From Codonopsis lanceolata (taxonomy: Eukaryota > Streptophyta > Magnoliopsida > Asterales > Campanulaceae), in the NCBI GenBank assembly GCA_013146195.2, contig CM028382.1:121037023-121101022 (forward strand): a DNA stretch of 64,000 bases. The letters run 5' to 3'. Of this stretch, positions 34,047 through 43,560 are shown piece by piece. The translations under genes and the position numbers were made by a program. Position 1 is the stretch's first letter, and each line of letters opens with the position of its first letter. Under the pieces are notes generated by a model that searched no databases, was not told the origin of the DNA, and saw only the letters and a program-made list of their open reading frames with translations.

Positions 34047-34428
34047 GCATCGCGAAGCCGGTCAAGGAAATCTTGAAAAATTTCAAGTTTTGGGAAATGA
34101 TCGATTGACCGAAACAACATGCGAAAGCGCACTACTTATCCAAGATCGCCGAGGATAATCTTGCTTTGCTAAATCCCTCGGTAATGATCGAAAGCATATG
34201 GAAACTCCCGCCATCGATAGACCTATAATTATGGACATCGAGCCGGCCGAAGTTGGATTGATGATTATAAAGATTACATCGGCGTGAGTTCGCCCTTGAG
34301 ACAAGGTCAAGGCCACAACAATCCGAAGCCAAGCCTGTCGGTACTCGGTAGTTGGGGGAATCTTATACAAGCGATCTAGGGTCGACCTATGCTTCGCTGC
34401 GCACTCCCCGCAGTTAACCGAGGGTGTT

Positions 34429-35466
34429 TTGTATGAGGTACATGAAGGGGAATGTGGCGGCCACCCGGGCACAAGAGCTCTAGCAGAAAGGGTCCTGCGA
34501 GCAGGATACTACTGGATTACCCTTCGAAAGGACGCTGAAAAGTATGCTCGCGAATGTGACAAATGCCAGAGATACGCGGATATACCAAGGCTTCCATCCA
34601 CTATGCAAACCCCAGTCGTTGCGGCCTGGCCCTTCGACATGTGGGGAATCGATCCGATCGCCCATTCCGCCGGCACAATACAAATACAAATACGTAGTCA
34701 CCATAGATTACTTCACGAAGTGGATTGAGGCAAAGCCCTTGGCCAAAATTTCTGAGGCGAATATCATCAAGTTTGTGTACGACTGTATGGTGTAGATTCG
34801 GTCTCCCTCGAGCAATCATATCCGACCATGGGACTCGCTTCTGACAAGTTCACAGCTAATGTGCTCGCCGGGCGTGAAGCACTGGCAATCGTCCGTTGCT
34901 TACCCTCAAGGCAACGGACAAGCGTAAGCCGCAAACAAACAAGTTCTCGCACGCCCTTAAGCGGAATTTAGAAGGGCGGCAGAAAGTGGGCGTAAGGAAT
35001 TACAATCGGCTCAGGCGGTCCGAACTGCTCGGGACCAACCGGGGAAACTCCATTCGCACTCACCTATGGGTCAGAGGCTATGATCCCGGTGGAAATGGCT
35101 TTGCCAAGCTACAGGGTATCACATTACAGCGAGCAAAACAATCAACTTGCCCGGGCCATAGACTTAGACTTGCTGGAAGAAAAGAGGTTGGATGCACGGC
35201 TCAGAATGGTTAACTACAAACAGAGGGCAAAAGCCCACCATGATAAAAGAGTTCGAGGCAGAGCCTTCTCTGTTGGGGATTTAGTGCTCAGAAAAATTGA
35301 GGTGACCGGTCATCGGGCAGAGTGGGGGAAGCTCTCTCCTAATTGGGAGGGTCCTTTCCGAGTTACCGGAATAATAAGGGAGGGCACTTACACACTCCAG
35401 ACTCCAGAAGGAAAAGATCTGAAGCGTCCTTGGCATGCAGATCACCTCAAGAAGTATTATCCCTAG
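34429..35466 (+). pseudogene. Tat integrase, broken
   Basis: The first frame (34429-34680) carries HEGECGGHPGTRALAERVLR and CDKCQRYAD, the HHCC zinc-binding domain, then WPFDMWGIDPI. The core continues out of frame with YVVTIDYFTKWIEAKPLAKI (34690) holding a catalytic aspartate, and AYPQGNGQA near 34900. The C-terminal frame 35080-35466 carries LDLLEEKRLDA, VGDLVLRKIEV, GKLSPNWEGPFRV and LKRPWHADHLKKYYP with a proper stop. Two or more frameshifts prevent function. Confidence 0.88.
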
Positions 35467-36319
35467 GTCAAGGAAACAAAAGGGCAAGACCTCAGTCCTG
35501 TTGAGGGTCATCAATCATTTATCAATAAAGGCAAGTTATTGTCACATTTACCGGTTCAGAATTTTTAAAGTTATCAATGAACTATTATTCTGCAATTAGT
35601 TGTATTTGTTTGACTAGATTCTCGCCGCCGAGGCGTGCCGTGCCCTGGCCAACGAATTCTAAAATCCCTAGTATCGTGAACTCAACCTCTGTGGGTGAGG
35701 AGCGGCCATGCCCGGGCTCACATACTAGGATGCTCGGCTCATGCTCCGGAGTCCGTTCCTACAAGATAGCGATTAACTACCTCGGGTTCCTACAGTGACC
35801 GAGCAACACTGTTAACCGTATATCTTAAAACCCGGAAGATATACCAACAACCGCCTCGAACTACCCACATCGAGCAAAGGCCTTGCCCGGTTGTTGGTGG
35901 CCAATTGAGAGTTGGGCCTTGCCCGCTTGGCAGTCTTCTGGAAGCACACTTACCATAAGCCTTAGTCAGATCTAAGCATTTCTGCCCGATAAACTACTCG
36001 GGTAACATCTCAATCTAAAGAATAAGAATGCTTTGTTAATCTTGGTTATTTTAATAATCATCCTTGGTTTAATTTATTCATTCATGTGATCCCCGATATG
36101 TTTTCTAGAGAGCACCGTTACTTGTATTAACAAATGGCAGGAAAGAGGTGCAAATGAGAAAACAGTTATTGATCAAGCAAACAGATGAATCGAAAGCAAA
36201 TGCAAGAAATATGTGACAAGTAAAAGTAAATTCCATTGCAGTCAAATCGGGAGTCACAGGAAAGAAGCCAAAAAATATGGGCGAGCAAGCCGAGCAAAAT
36301 AAACCTAATCTAAAGTTGG
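35467..36319. other. Interior spacer between integrase and the antisense gene
   Basis: No gene supported. GGCCTTGCCC motifs resembling those in this element's LTR recur at about 35879 and 35925. Confidence 0.55.
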
Positions 36320-37956
36320 TCAAGTGCTGGCTCTGGAGGGGGTGGAGGAATCGCCTCGAGGGGGAGGCATTTGCTCGGGGGGAGGAAGAGTTGATGCTGA
36401 AGCCCGATATTGCTCGATATACTGGGAATTCAAGGCCTTTCGAGCAGCCTCTTGCTCAGCTTTCTGGGCCTCCTCCTCTGCGACCAATTGGGCAGCTTTC
36501 TCGCCCTCCAAGGCATCGATCAGAGAACACACATTCTACGGGGAGTAGGTGGATCCAAGGTTCGCGGCCATTTTCCTCGCCGACCTTCGCCAAAGATTCC
36601 TCGTGCCGTGAGTATAGGGGACCAAATGATGGAACCGGGCCTCCTCGAGTAGACGCCGGAAACGGCCCACTCACCATGGTCTTCATGTCGATTGCCCCAC
36701 GACCCCGCCTAAGGACATGATTGACGCCATGTGCAAAATAGGGCACTATAGCATCGCCACGCCTCGTCAAAAGCGGCGGTCAACTTAAAGTCATCCTCGA
36801 AGGCTATGGATTTCTTATAGTTTTCCACAGCCTTGCTCTGGCTGCCCTTCAATCTTTGGAGCGCATCCTCCACATGCCTCCCATCTTTGACGGCTTGCAT
36901 CTTCGCCGCTCTCTCTACTTGCAGACGGTCCCTTTGCTCGGCTGCCGCGGCCAGATCAGTTTGAGCCTTTTCCAGGTCGGCTTGATTCTTCCTCACCTGG
37001 CCGACCAAGTCTTTCTTCGCAGCAGATAGGTCACCGTTCTGGGCGACCAACTTCAGATTGCGCTCGAACAATTCGGCTTCCTTCTTCTTGGCCGCCGCAG
37101 TCTGGACCTCCAACTCGTCACCAAAGCGAGCCACCGCTCAACCTTCTTTGGCAAGGCCCTCATTGGCCAGCCGTCACCTCTTGCGAAGCCGTTTTCTCCT
37201 CGTTGTACCTATCATAGATATTGGTACAGTAGAAGCGATCTCATGGACAAAGGAAAGATAATCAAACACATGAGACAAGCAAAGGAAAGGACAAAACCAA
37301 TTCAAAAGCCTTACCTCGCTCAAGCATAGTCCCACGTTCCCAACTAGGACGTGGCCGGCCGTGTCTCTATCCCGGGCAAGATCATCATGTAGCGCCCTTT
37401 CAATTATACCTTTCCTACCAAGCCGCCTCAAGCTTCCACGAAGCATAAAGGTCGATGCCTCCCAATAATGGGGCATCGCCTGTAATTTTTTCACCGCCCG
37501 GCAAAGACCGGTAGTGGAGGGCATCTTGAACCCACCGCCTCCTGTCGCCGCCCAACCGAGCGGAGTCGGACAGATAGGAGGAGCAGAAAGGTGGCCTGAC
37601 TCCACCGATGGCGAACCTCCCGAGAGTAAGGAGGAGGAAAGGCTCTTCTTCCTTTTCCCTTTCCCCTTGGCATCTTTGGCAGAGGCACCACGAGATGTTG
37701 GCACTGGTTGCCGGTGGTATCCTCAACAATCACCGGGGTCTCGCCGTACTCACCTCTTTCGCGGAGGGATGATGACTTTGGGCACTGGTGCTTTCTTAGC
37801 TGGGCTTGCGGCCTTGCCCAAGCCCGGTGTTTTCTTAGCCGGGGGACCAAAAGGCACTTTAGGCGTGAGCCACGTGGTCGCTCACCTTCAAGTCAGCTGC
37901 CCGCTCACGATTGGCTTGTAACTTCCTCGCCTTCAACAAAGCCACGTTCTTCATCC
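36320..37956 (-). pseudogene. 3' exons of the antisense gene (basic linker, coiled coil, tail)
   Basis: On the minus strand a splice acceptor GTTTCAG precedes 37956, followed by MKNVALLKARKLQANRERAA. A basic proline-lysine linker follows (PPAKKTPGLGKAASPAKKAP), then CRAVKKLQAMPHYWEASTFM and LRRLGRKGIIERALHDDLAR. A candidate intron 37314-37209 has GAG|GTAAGG and TATGATAG ends. The frame 37134-36709 is a strong coiled coil (LVGQVRKNQADLEKAQTDLA) ending with FEDDFKLTAAFDEAWR. The end (36532-36320) reads EKAAQLVAEEEAQKAEQEAA and ends with a stop. This is the usual C-terminal layout of Transposase_28-type proteins. Frames do not join cleanly across the candidate introns, so at least one frameshift is present. 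Confidence 0.65.
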
Positions 37957-38119
37957 CTGAAACAAGGAGAGCAGAAATGGGGTCAATACTTAACAATGCG
38001 AGCTAGTTACAGCAAAAGCAAAAACAGTGAAAAATTGCGTTAAAAAACCATCATGATCTTCATAAGGCAGCCGGCAGTCTCCGCCCGGGCCCAAGCGTTG
38101 GCACTCAACACATTCCTGC

Positions 38120-39436
38120 TTAAACATGTTGCCGTGGCGCCGCCCCAATAATAAGGGTGGGGTCTCTGCACATGGATCGAAGGGGCTCTACATCGTGATC
38201 TCGCCTCATCACACCGGCCAGGCATAAGTTGCGCGGATTACAAACCAGCTCCTTCCAATCGAGAAGGAATTGCTGGCCAACGCGCTTCTCATTCTCTTCT
38301 ATCACCCCCACGGCGGCTTTCAGTGTGGCCAATCGGACAGTTTCTCCCGAGCTGAAGTCCTGTTTTGAAGCCTTGGGGATTTTGACTTCGTCAGAGGCAG
38401 TGGGCATAAACGGCCAGCCGACTCGGGATTCTATGAACAAGACCCTCCTATCCCAAGAGTCCACCTTCCCGGGAACTTCGGAAAACAGCCTCAAAAAATT
38501 AGAGTTGGCTCTCACTCCGATCCTCCCACCAGTGCTCGGGGCAAAAACAAACAGCTTCCGGAGCAAATACATGTCCGGTTCAGATCCTAGCAGCCTGCAC
38601 GCCACTGTGAAAGCAGTAATGGCTCGGACGGTGTTCAACATCAGGTCACAGGGAACCGCTTTCGCCTCGAGCAAAAAGTCAACCAAGAAAGGCTCCAGTG
38701 GGAGGCGCAGTCCAACTCGGAAAAAGTCGGCAAAAAATATAACTTCATTCCCTTGCTCACGGGAAAGTTTCATATTCACGGGCACGTCCATCTTATTCGC
38801 CCGGTAATAAGCTGAGTCAATCCCAAGGGATGTGAGCCAGGCGGTCACTTTGTCCGCCGTGTCCAATGTAGCCCAGTGCGCGGCATAACGGCTTTCATCC
38901 GCGTTAACGTACCAGTCGGGCTCCTCCTCTTCTTCGGCCTCCTCTTCGATTCTCTCTTCAACGGGAACCACTACTGGAGGTCCCCCTACCCTGGTCAGGA
39001 AGCGGGCAATAGGGACCCTATCTTGGCTATCCATCCCTTCGGAGGCCACCTCTACCTGAGTGCGGCCAGTCTTCTTCAAACGCCGGGCAAGGGGTTGGTT
39101 ATCCGCCTCATCGGCCTCTGAGGCCTCTCCGGCCAGATCTATTGGCTCAATTCCTGCTCGCCCAGCGGAGTCTCCTACAAGGGCTGTTTGCGGGTCGAGG
39201 CCTTGCCCGACAGCGAAGCCCCCGGTCACACTCTTTTCACCAGAGTCTTCCCCGCTGGAGGAGTCAGCTATATCAACCACGGGGTCCACTACCCGCCTTC
39301 GAAGTGTTGGCCCGGCCACAGACCTGGCTCCTTCCTCGCGTTCTATGCTAATGGAGGGAGACTTCTCGCTGCTCAGCGAGTCATTCCTTCCGCCGTAACT
39401 GAAGGTCTCACGGTCGTTATCGGACACGTCTGACAT
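38120..39436 (-). CDS. Antisense ORF with Transposase_28 (PF04195, 'putative gypsy-type transposon') domain
   Basis: A 438-codon frame starts at 39436 (MSDVSDNDRETFSYGGRNDS). The first 190 residues are acidic and serine-rich. From about residue 190 the conserved domain follows: STARTING at WLTSLGIDSAYYRAN, then ADFFRVGLRLPLEPFLVDFL, NTVRAITAFTVACRLLG, LRKLFVFAPSTGGRIGVR and VDSWDRRVLFIESRVGWPFM. This protein family is widespread in plants inside Tat-type elements and its role is unknown. The ATG directly follows a TGTGTAG acceptor of a probable 5'-UTR intron, and a TATA box lies upstream on the same strand. It runs opposite to gag-pol, so its transcript is complementary to genomic element RNA. 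The frame is far better kept than gag-pol in the same element. Confidence 0.8.
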   Translation of the reverse strand: MSDVSDNDRETFSYGGRNDSLSSEKSPSISIEREEGARSVAGPTLRRRVVDPVVDIADSSSGEDSGEKSVTGGFAVGQGLDPQTALVGDSAGRAGIEPIDLAGEASEADEADNQPLARRLKKTGRTQVEVASEGMDSQDRVPIARFLTRVGGPPVVVPVEERIEEEAEEEEEPDWYVNADESRYAAHWATLDTADKVTAWLTSLGIDSAYYRANKMDVPVNMKLSREQGNEVIFFADFFRVGLRLPLEPFLVDFLLEAKAVPCDLMLNTVRAITAFTVACRLLGSEPDMYLLRKLFVFAPSTGGRIGVRANSNFLRLFSEVPGKVDSWDRRVLFIESRVGWPFMPTASDEVKIPKASKQDFSSGETVRLATLKAAVGVIEENEKRVGQQFLLDWKELVCNPRNLCLAGVMRRDHDVEPLRSMCRDPTLIIGAAPRQHV

Positions 39437-39705
39437 CTACACAGAGATCGAGGAAAATAACTATCAGAGCTTTGCCCGGGCAACTATTAGCAGGAGAAAG
39501 GAAAAACCTAAATCTAGGTCAGCGTGTGGGATTCTATCCACCTAGCAAGCACGGTTGGGGTTTTCTATTCCTCGATCTCTATCTAAGGGTGGTCTTACCC
39601 CCTAAAACCCTAACAGGAACGCATAGAGATGAAGAGAAACAATGAGACTCGCCCATAAACCCAGAGAAATTGAAAATAATAGCGAAGGAAAGGCTGAAGA
39701 CTTAC
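39437..39705 (-). other. Candidate 5'-UTR intron of the antisense gene
   Basis: Minus strand shows TCACA|GTAAGTCTTC at 39705 and a pyrimidine-rich TTTTCCTCGATCTCTGTGTAG directly before the ATG at 39436 when read in two parts. Both ends fit plant splice sites. No transcript evidence is available here. Confidence 0.5.
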
Positions 39706-39934
39706 TGTGATTTATGTGATGATACGCCTTTGCTGAACAATTCTGGAAAATAGTAACCGCAGCTTCGCTCTTAACCAGGGATTGGATGGACACAGAAAGC
39801 AGCAGAACAAGCTCGCCAACCTTCCAAAGGAAAACCAGGTAGCAGTGGAGACAACAGCTTCAGGCTCTCCTGAAATTCTTCTCTCTAGGAAATTCTCAAA
39901 GACGGTAAAAAGAAAAGAGGAAGGGGGATGCGCC

Positions 39935-39941
39935 TTTTATA
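39935..39941 (-). promoter_or_regulatory. TATA box of the antisense gene
   Basis: Minus strand reads GCCTATAAAAGGCGC, a strong TATA match about 500 bp upstream of the antisense ATG. Transcription would start near 39905 and give a 5' leader containing the candidate intron. Confidence 0.55.
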
Positions 39942-40255
39942 GGCTGGACAGTGAGCGGTTTTGGGGGGGAAACGAGCACAGGGCCCGAAGCGGCGCTCGA
40001 ATTGGGCGGCCCATCATGACAGGGCATTAAATGCAGCCCTTCGTGCTTCGTGCCCCGTCCAATCGCTCCAACTTCTGACGGCTCACGCGCTCTTTCCGCC
40101 CACGCGCCTGTCACGCCTGGATAATAAGCTTCCTTGATACGCCTCAACTTTCCTCGACGAACTCTTGGCCTTCTTGAAAATTCACAAGTGTTAAAGCCCG
40201 GGCGAACATCAAAGAGGAACACGCTCCCCGCTCCGAGCATGAATACTCGCCAGAC

Positions 40256-40272
40256 AGGAAGCTAGGGGCCAC
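40256..40272 (+). other. Polypurine tract-like segment
   Basis: AGGAAGCTAGGGGCCAC directly precedes the 3' LTR start TGATATACCC. Confidence 0.6.
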
Positions 40273-40509
40273 TGATATACCCGGCCCAAACCGGGTCACG
40301 AGCAAGGCACGAGTTAGCACCACGTGCCAATCACGAGCACCATACCCCTGGGGCCCACAGCTCAACGAACAATATGAGAGAGCCAGCGAGCAAAGCATGA
40401 CCCTCACGTAAACCCGGGCAAGGCCTTGCCGTCCGACTGCAGGCCATGACCGGGAATCATACTTGCGTAACAAAGGAATCAGACTTACTTCACCCAGACC
40501 TGGTCGAGC
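40273..40509 (+). repeat. 3' LTR of the second Tat element, first 237 bp only
   Basis: Matches 28662-28906 with a few substitutions and indels, up to CACCCAGACCTGGTCGAGC. The intact LTR then reads ACCGGCC; here GGTTAGGATATC from a tRNA follows. About 550 bp of this LTR is missing. Confidence 0.9.
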
Positions 40510-40568
40510 GGTTAGGATATCTGGCTTTCACCCAGGAGACCCGGGTTCGATTCCCGGCAACGGAACCA
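40507..40568 (+). tRNA. tRNA-Glu(UUC) sequence lacking its 5' end, with CCA, fused to an LTR
   Basis: From AGCGGTTAGG (D arm) onward the sequence folds as tRNA-Glu: anticodon arm TCTGG-CTTTCAC-CCAGG with anticodon TTC at 40527-40529, T arm CCGGG-TTCGATT-CCCGG, acceptor 3' strand CAACGGA, discriminator A, then CCA (40566-40568). The 5' acceptor strand is absent, so it cannot be a working gene. Plant nuclear tRNA genes do not encode CCA, so this came from a mature tRNA. AAC and an inverted LTR U5 end follow directly, the exact layout of a primer tRNA joined to retrotransposon DNA. Confidence 0.88.
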
Positions 40569-40571
40569 AAC

Positions 40572-41124
40572 TGATGTTGCCAAAATATCAGTCATACCGG
40601 GGTGCCGAAACTCGTCGATGTCCGTGAGTCGTTCGTTGACCAAATTGTTGATGAAATCGTCGTTTGGGTCGGATATCTGGCTGTATGTATGTAGGTATCT
40701 GCAAGACAAACACCGTGAGTGGTGGGGGATGTCCCCCAAAACCCTCCGGCGTGAGAATCAGTACAGTATCAAAAATATAGGAGGACGCGTAGCCCCCGTG
40801 TGTGGAGTGAGAAACTGTAAAGGAGGGAGAGAGAGCGTATGAGAGTCTGTATCCGAGTCTGCCCTACTATGAGATCGTAGGGTTTATTTATACCTGAGGA
40901 TTAGGGTTTTCTTGTTGTGCATGGGCTAGGCCCATGATATTCAGTAGTCCTATGATGAATAGTGGGCTGATGTAGTGGAAAGCCCCCTCGCCCAAGCGAG
41001 GCCCAAAAGCCTTTCGTGGCGGATTAAATATAGGCACTTCACAACTCGTGTTTAGCATTTAGGTTTCACTTTCCGATAATATTTCCATCTAGGAGCTAGT
41101 GAGGGCTAGGGTTAGATTCTTACA
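40572..41124 (-). repeat. Inverted solo LTR joined to the tRNA primer copy
   Basis: Read on the minus strand it starts TGTAAGAATCTAACCC (41124) and ends GGCAACATCA (40572), then GTT and the primer-site sequence TGGTTCCGTTGCCGGGAA. A TATA box (TATAAATAAACC) lies on the minus strand at about 40883-40893. U3 is about 240-270 bp and R-U5 about 285 bp. No element interior is attached at either end, and no purine tract precedes the U3 start. The LTR family differs from the neighbouring Tat LTR except for the shared U5 end. The outer boundary at 41124 is inferred from the TG terminus. Confidence 0.7.
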
Positions 41125-41391
41125 TTTGTAGAAAAGGAGATTTTCAAAGTTGAAGTTTTTGAAATACTATTTGTATTATACAATCATACAAGAAATACTT
41201 AATGGTTCAGCTTTGGCTATAATTGAGAATGATTCTTCGGAGAGACATAATTATCATGGAAAATTTGTTTCAAAAAATTTTAGAAAGATAACATTTTTAA
41301 AGTGAAGATTAGATATTAGTTGGAGTTACACGTCAGAACATATAATTTGTAAATGAGAGTATGTTTACTCCAACTTTAGGCATACGTAATA
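41125..41391. other. Spacer
   Basis: AT-rich, nothing recognised. Confidence 0.5.
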
Positions 41392-41599
41392 CTCTATGTC
41401 CGAAAATTATTATTATGTTTGACCCTACACAGATTAAAAAAACAATTGACTTTATTGTTAATATTGATATTGTGTGTAATATATTTTAAAGCTTGGGTGC
41501 ATATGGCCCAAAATTAAAGGAAAAAAAAAGTAAGGATAAAGTGAAAAAATGTAATTGTCCAAAAAAGAAAACATGGCAATAATTTTGTAATGAAGGGAG
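41392..41599. mobile_element. Stowaway-like MITE
   Basis: Starts CTCTATGTCCGAAAATTATT after TA and ends AATGAAGGGAG before TTA. Body text (GACCCTACACAGATTAA, AATTGACTTTATTGTTAATA, AAAGTAAGGATAAAGTG) matches the MITEs at 24832-25032 and 25296-25704. Confidence 0.75.
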
Positions 41600-41844
41600 T
41601 TAGATTACAACATTATGGGCAGCTGCAGCGTCCATGCCTTTCTCATCTACTTCGACATAACTTTATGAATTACGTTTGGGACGCATATTATCTTTACCCG
41701 TGTATGCACTATTTATGTAATATGTTTGCAATTAAAATCAAAAGGTAACATGAGTTTCAGATGTTGCATTTCCATTTGAGCTTCAAACGCAAATGAGAAT
41801 TTGAATTTTGGCGTCCAAAAATTATGTGGGTTACTTCAATTCCT

Positions 41845-42232
41845 TTAGTCCAAAATCTTGGCGCAAGAGTTAGGATTCGACTTTATTTTCTCTAAAATGT
41901 TTCGGAGTCCATTAATATCGTGAGGTCGTAAGAAGTACATAAAGAATTGCCTAGTGATATTGCCTCTCTGATATGGGATTTTAAGGACCTTGAAACCGCC
42001 AAGAGCTTCATAAAAATACTTTTTAGAGCTTGCCATAGCTAGACAGTTTTTCCACTAAGAGATGGAAATCCTGTTTTCTGTCCTTTGAAGTGGAGAGAAT
42101 TTCCAAAGATGACAGTTGTAGTGTCTGCATCTAAAGATCCATGACTTAGAATATCCTTTATGAGTCCTTTCGTTTTCTTGTCAACCCATGAATTCACTTC
42201 TTCAACTGCCATGAAAACAATTAAACATCACA
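41845..42232 (-). pseudogene. Plant serpin fragment
   Basis: Minus strand from 42212 reads MAVEEVNSWVDKKTKGLIKD, ILSHGSLDADTTTVIFGNSL and HFKGQKTGFPSLSGKTV, then after a frameshift near 42037 reads MASSKKYFYEALGGFKVLKI, PYQRGNITRQFFMYFLRP and GLRNILEKIKSNP. This is the middle of a plant serpin (family VNSWVEKKTNGLIKEIL, ANALYFKG, FKVLKIPYxxGxDxRxFSMYFFLPxAxxGL). Serpins inhibit proteases through a C-terminal reactive loop, which is absent here. It is about a third of the usual 390 residues. No other serpin piece lies nearby. Confidence 0.88.
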
Positions 42233-42239
42233 TTGGTAA

Positions 42240-43063
42240 GGCTAAAAGGGAGAAAAATTGTGGATGCCAATAAATATATTATACTAGTCTTATCCTTTGA
42301 TGATGCAACGTTAAGGAGGGAAAGTATTTCAAAATTTTAGTGTTGTACTATGTACACATTTTCTTCCCTTCTCAGCCCTACCGGGTTCTTGGAGGATATG
42401 ACACCCTCCTCTTTTACACTACTCAAGAAGGTAATATGAAACAAGAATATTTAACAACCATTATTAATCAACACAAACAATATAATTAAATCATGTTCAT
42501 AAAAGGATATAAATTGGAGGTACACCTCTAATCAATCCCGACCTTATCTCCCCTGATATTGTTGCAGTAGATCAGATTTGTCGGCAAATAGTAACAACAA
42601 TTAGGACTCAATGGTCTTATAGCCCTTTCACCTGAGTTCTACGGAGATGCCCCACATGTAACACCTTGAGACTTCGTATGTTCGACTTTCTTTCGTGTTA
42701 GACCTTTTGTCTGAGACTTCATGTGTTTGGGTAGGCTAAAGTATAGCCAACACCTTTGAGTCATTCAATTTATGCTCGTAAGCGTGTCAAAGTTGCATTG
42801 CGCTACTCAACATCATTGGAAACTCGACTCAGTCGAGGGTTTACTTATATGGTTCTTGCTCGCGACTTTGATAGGTTGCGTCTCGTGTTTGTTAGACACA
42901 TTAACATGTTGTTAGGTTGGTTGTTTCCTAGCTTGATTCATAGGTTGAACTTGTTTAGTTTACATTTGATGTGTGTCATCGTTGTCTGCCTTCGTTTGGG
43001 TTATTCTAGCGACCATTATTTTAGGTTTGTTTCGGCTTTGGTGTGATCATAGGATCATATTTG
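42240..43063. other. Region without recognised genes
   Basis: An open frame at 42756-43046 (96 codons, leucine/arginine/valine-rich) matches no family I know. The stretch may be the 3' interior of the element whose LTR-like sequence starts at 43064. Confidence 0.4.
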
Positions 43064-43560
43064 TGTAGACACCCCAGTTTTATACTCCTACGTTATGTTG
43101 TCCTAAAAATTATAATTTATAAATTAAATGGACTAACAAAAGTTAATTCTGTTACGTTTCAGGGAAAACAAGACTTAACGGACCTAACGGAGGAATGGCC
43201 AAAGAATCAGAGTGGTGGAAAGTGAAAATATTAAAAAGTAAAAACAGTGTTAATACGAAGCCTTGGCATCAGCATTTTTTTATTTTTGTTGGCTTGTAAA
43301 CTGTCAAAACAGTGATGATGCCAAGCCTTGGCATCAACTTTTTTGAATTTTTTTGGCTTGAATAAACTATGAAAATAGTGCTGATGCCAAGCCTTGGCAT
43401 CGCCTTTTGAAATTTTTCGCCTTGCAAAAACCGTAAAAACAGTGCTGATGCCAAGACTTGGCATCAGTATTTTTTGAATTTTTTTTGGTCATGGAAAGAT
43501 AGTCAAAACAGTATTGATGCCAAGGCTTGGCATCAACATTTTTTGGTTTGTCTTCATTAA
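43064..43560 (+). repeat. LTR-like fragment (TGTAGACACCCC start) with palindrome array
   Basis: Starts TGTAGACACCCCAGTTT, sharing its first 13 bases with the LTR at 1208, then diverges. Its U3-like part contains the five palindromes at 43251-43535. No second copy or end could be found in the window, so the extent is open. Confidence 0.5.
43251..43535. repeat. Five tandem odd-length palindromes, period about 60-68 bp
   Basis: Each unit holds arms TGATGCCAAG and CTTGGCATCA round one central base. Positions are about 43251 (left arm decayed), 43314, 43382, 43445 and 43514. The central base varies (C, C, A, G) while the arms are kept. Between them lies AT-rich text with TTTTTTGAATTTTTTTGGC-like wording. 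Confidence 0.9.

Larger units (their letters stand above)
28662..40509 (+). mobile_element. Tat-type Ty3/gypsy retrotransposon with antisense gene (RIRE2/Grande-like)
   Basis: 5' LTR 28662-29452, tRNA-Glu primer site, gag, protease, RT, RNase H and integrase in Ty3/gypsy order on the plus strand up to 35466. Then about 4.8 kb that includes a minus-strand gene, and a broken 3' LTR (40273-40509). A large antisense ORF between integrase and 3' LTR is a known feature of some Tat elements such as Grande and RIRE2. The sense frames carry many frameshifts and the protease lost its active site, so this copy is dead. The 3' LTR ends abruptly in a tRNA-LTR chimera, so no target duplication can be tested. 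Confidence 0.9.

Noticed and set aside
36324..36720. Plus-strand frames opposite the antisense gene
   Set aside because: They mirror the conserved coiled coil on the minus strand and match no family.
38229..38807. 192-codon plus-strand frame
   Set aside because: Shadow of the conserved Transposase_28-type exon on the other strand.
40507..40568. Functional tRNA-Glu gene
   Set aside because: The 5' acceptor strand and part of the D arm are missing, and CCA is encoded.
40512..40739. Minus-strand 75-codon ORF containing CRESNPG
   Set aside because: It is the translation of the tRNA T arm and LTR U5; such ORFs arise from tRNA sequence.
41124..41140. Polypurine tract next to the inverted LTR
   Set aside because: The minus-strand text before the U3 start is pyrimidine-rich (CTCCTTTTCTACAAA), so no tract is present.
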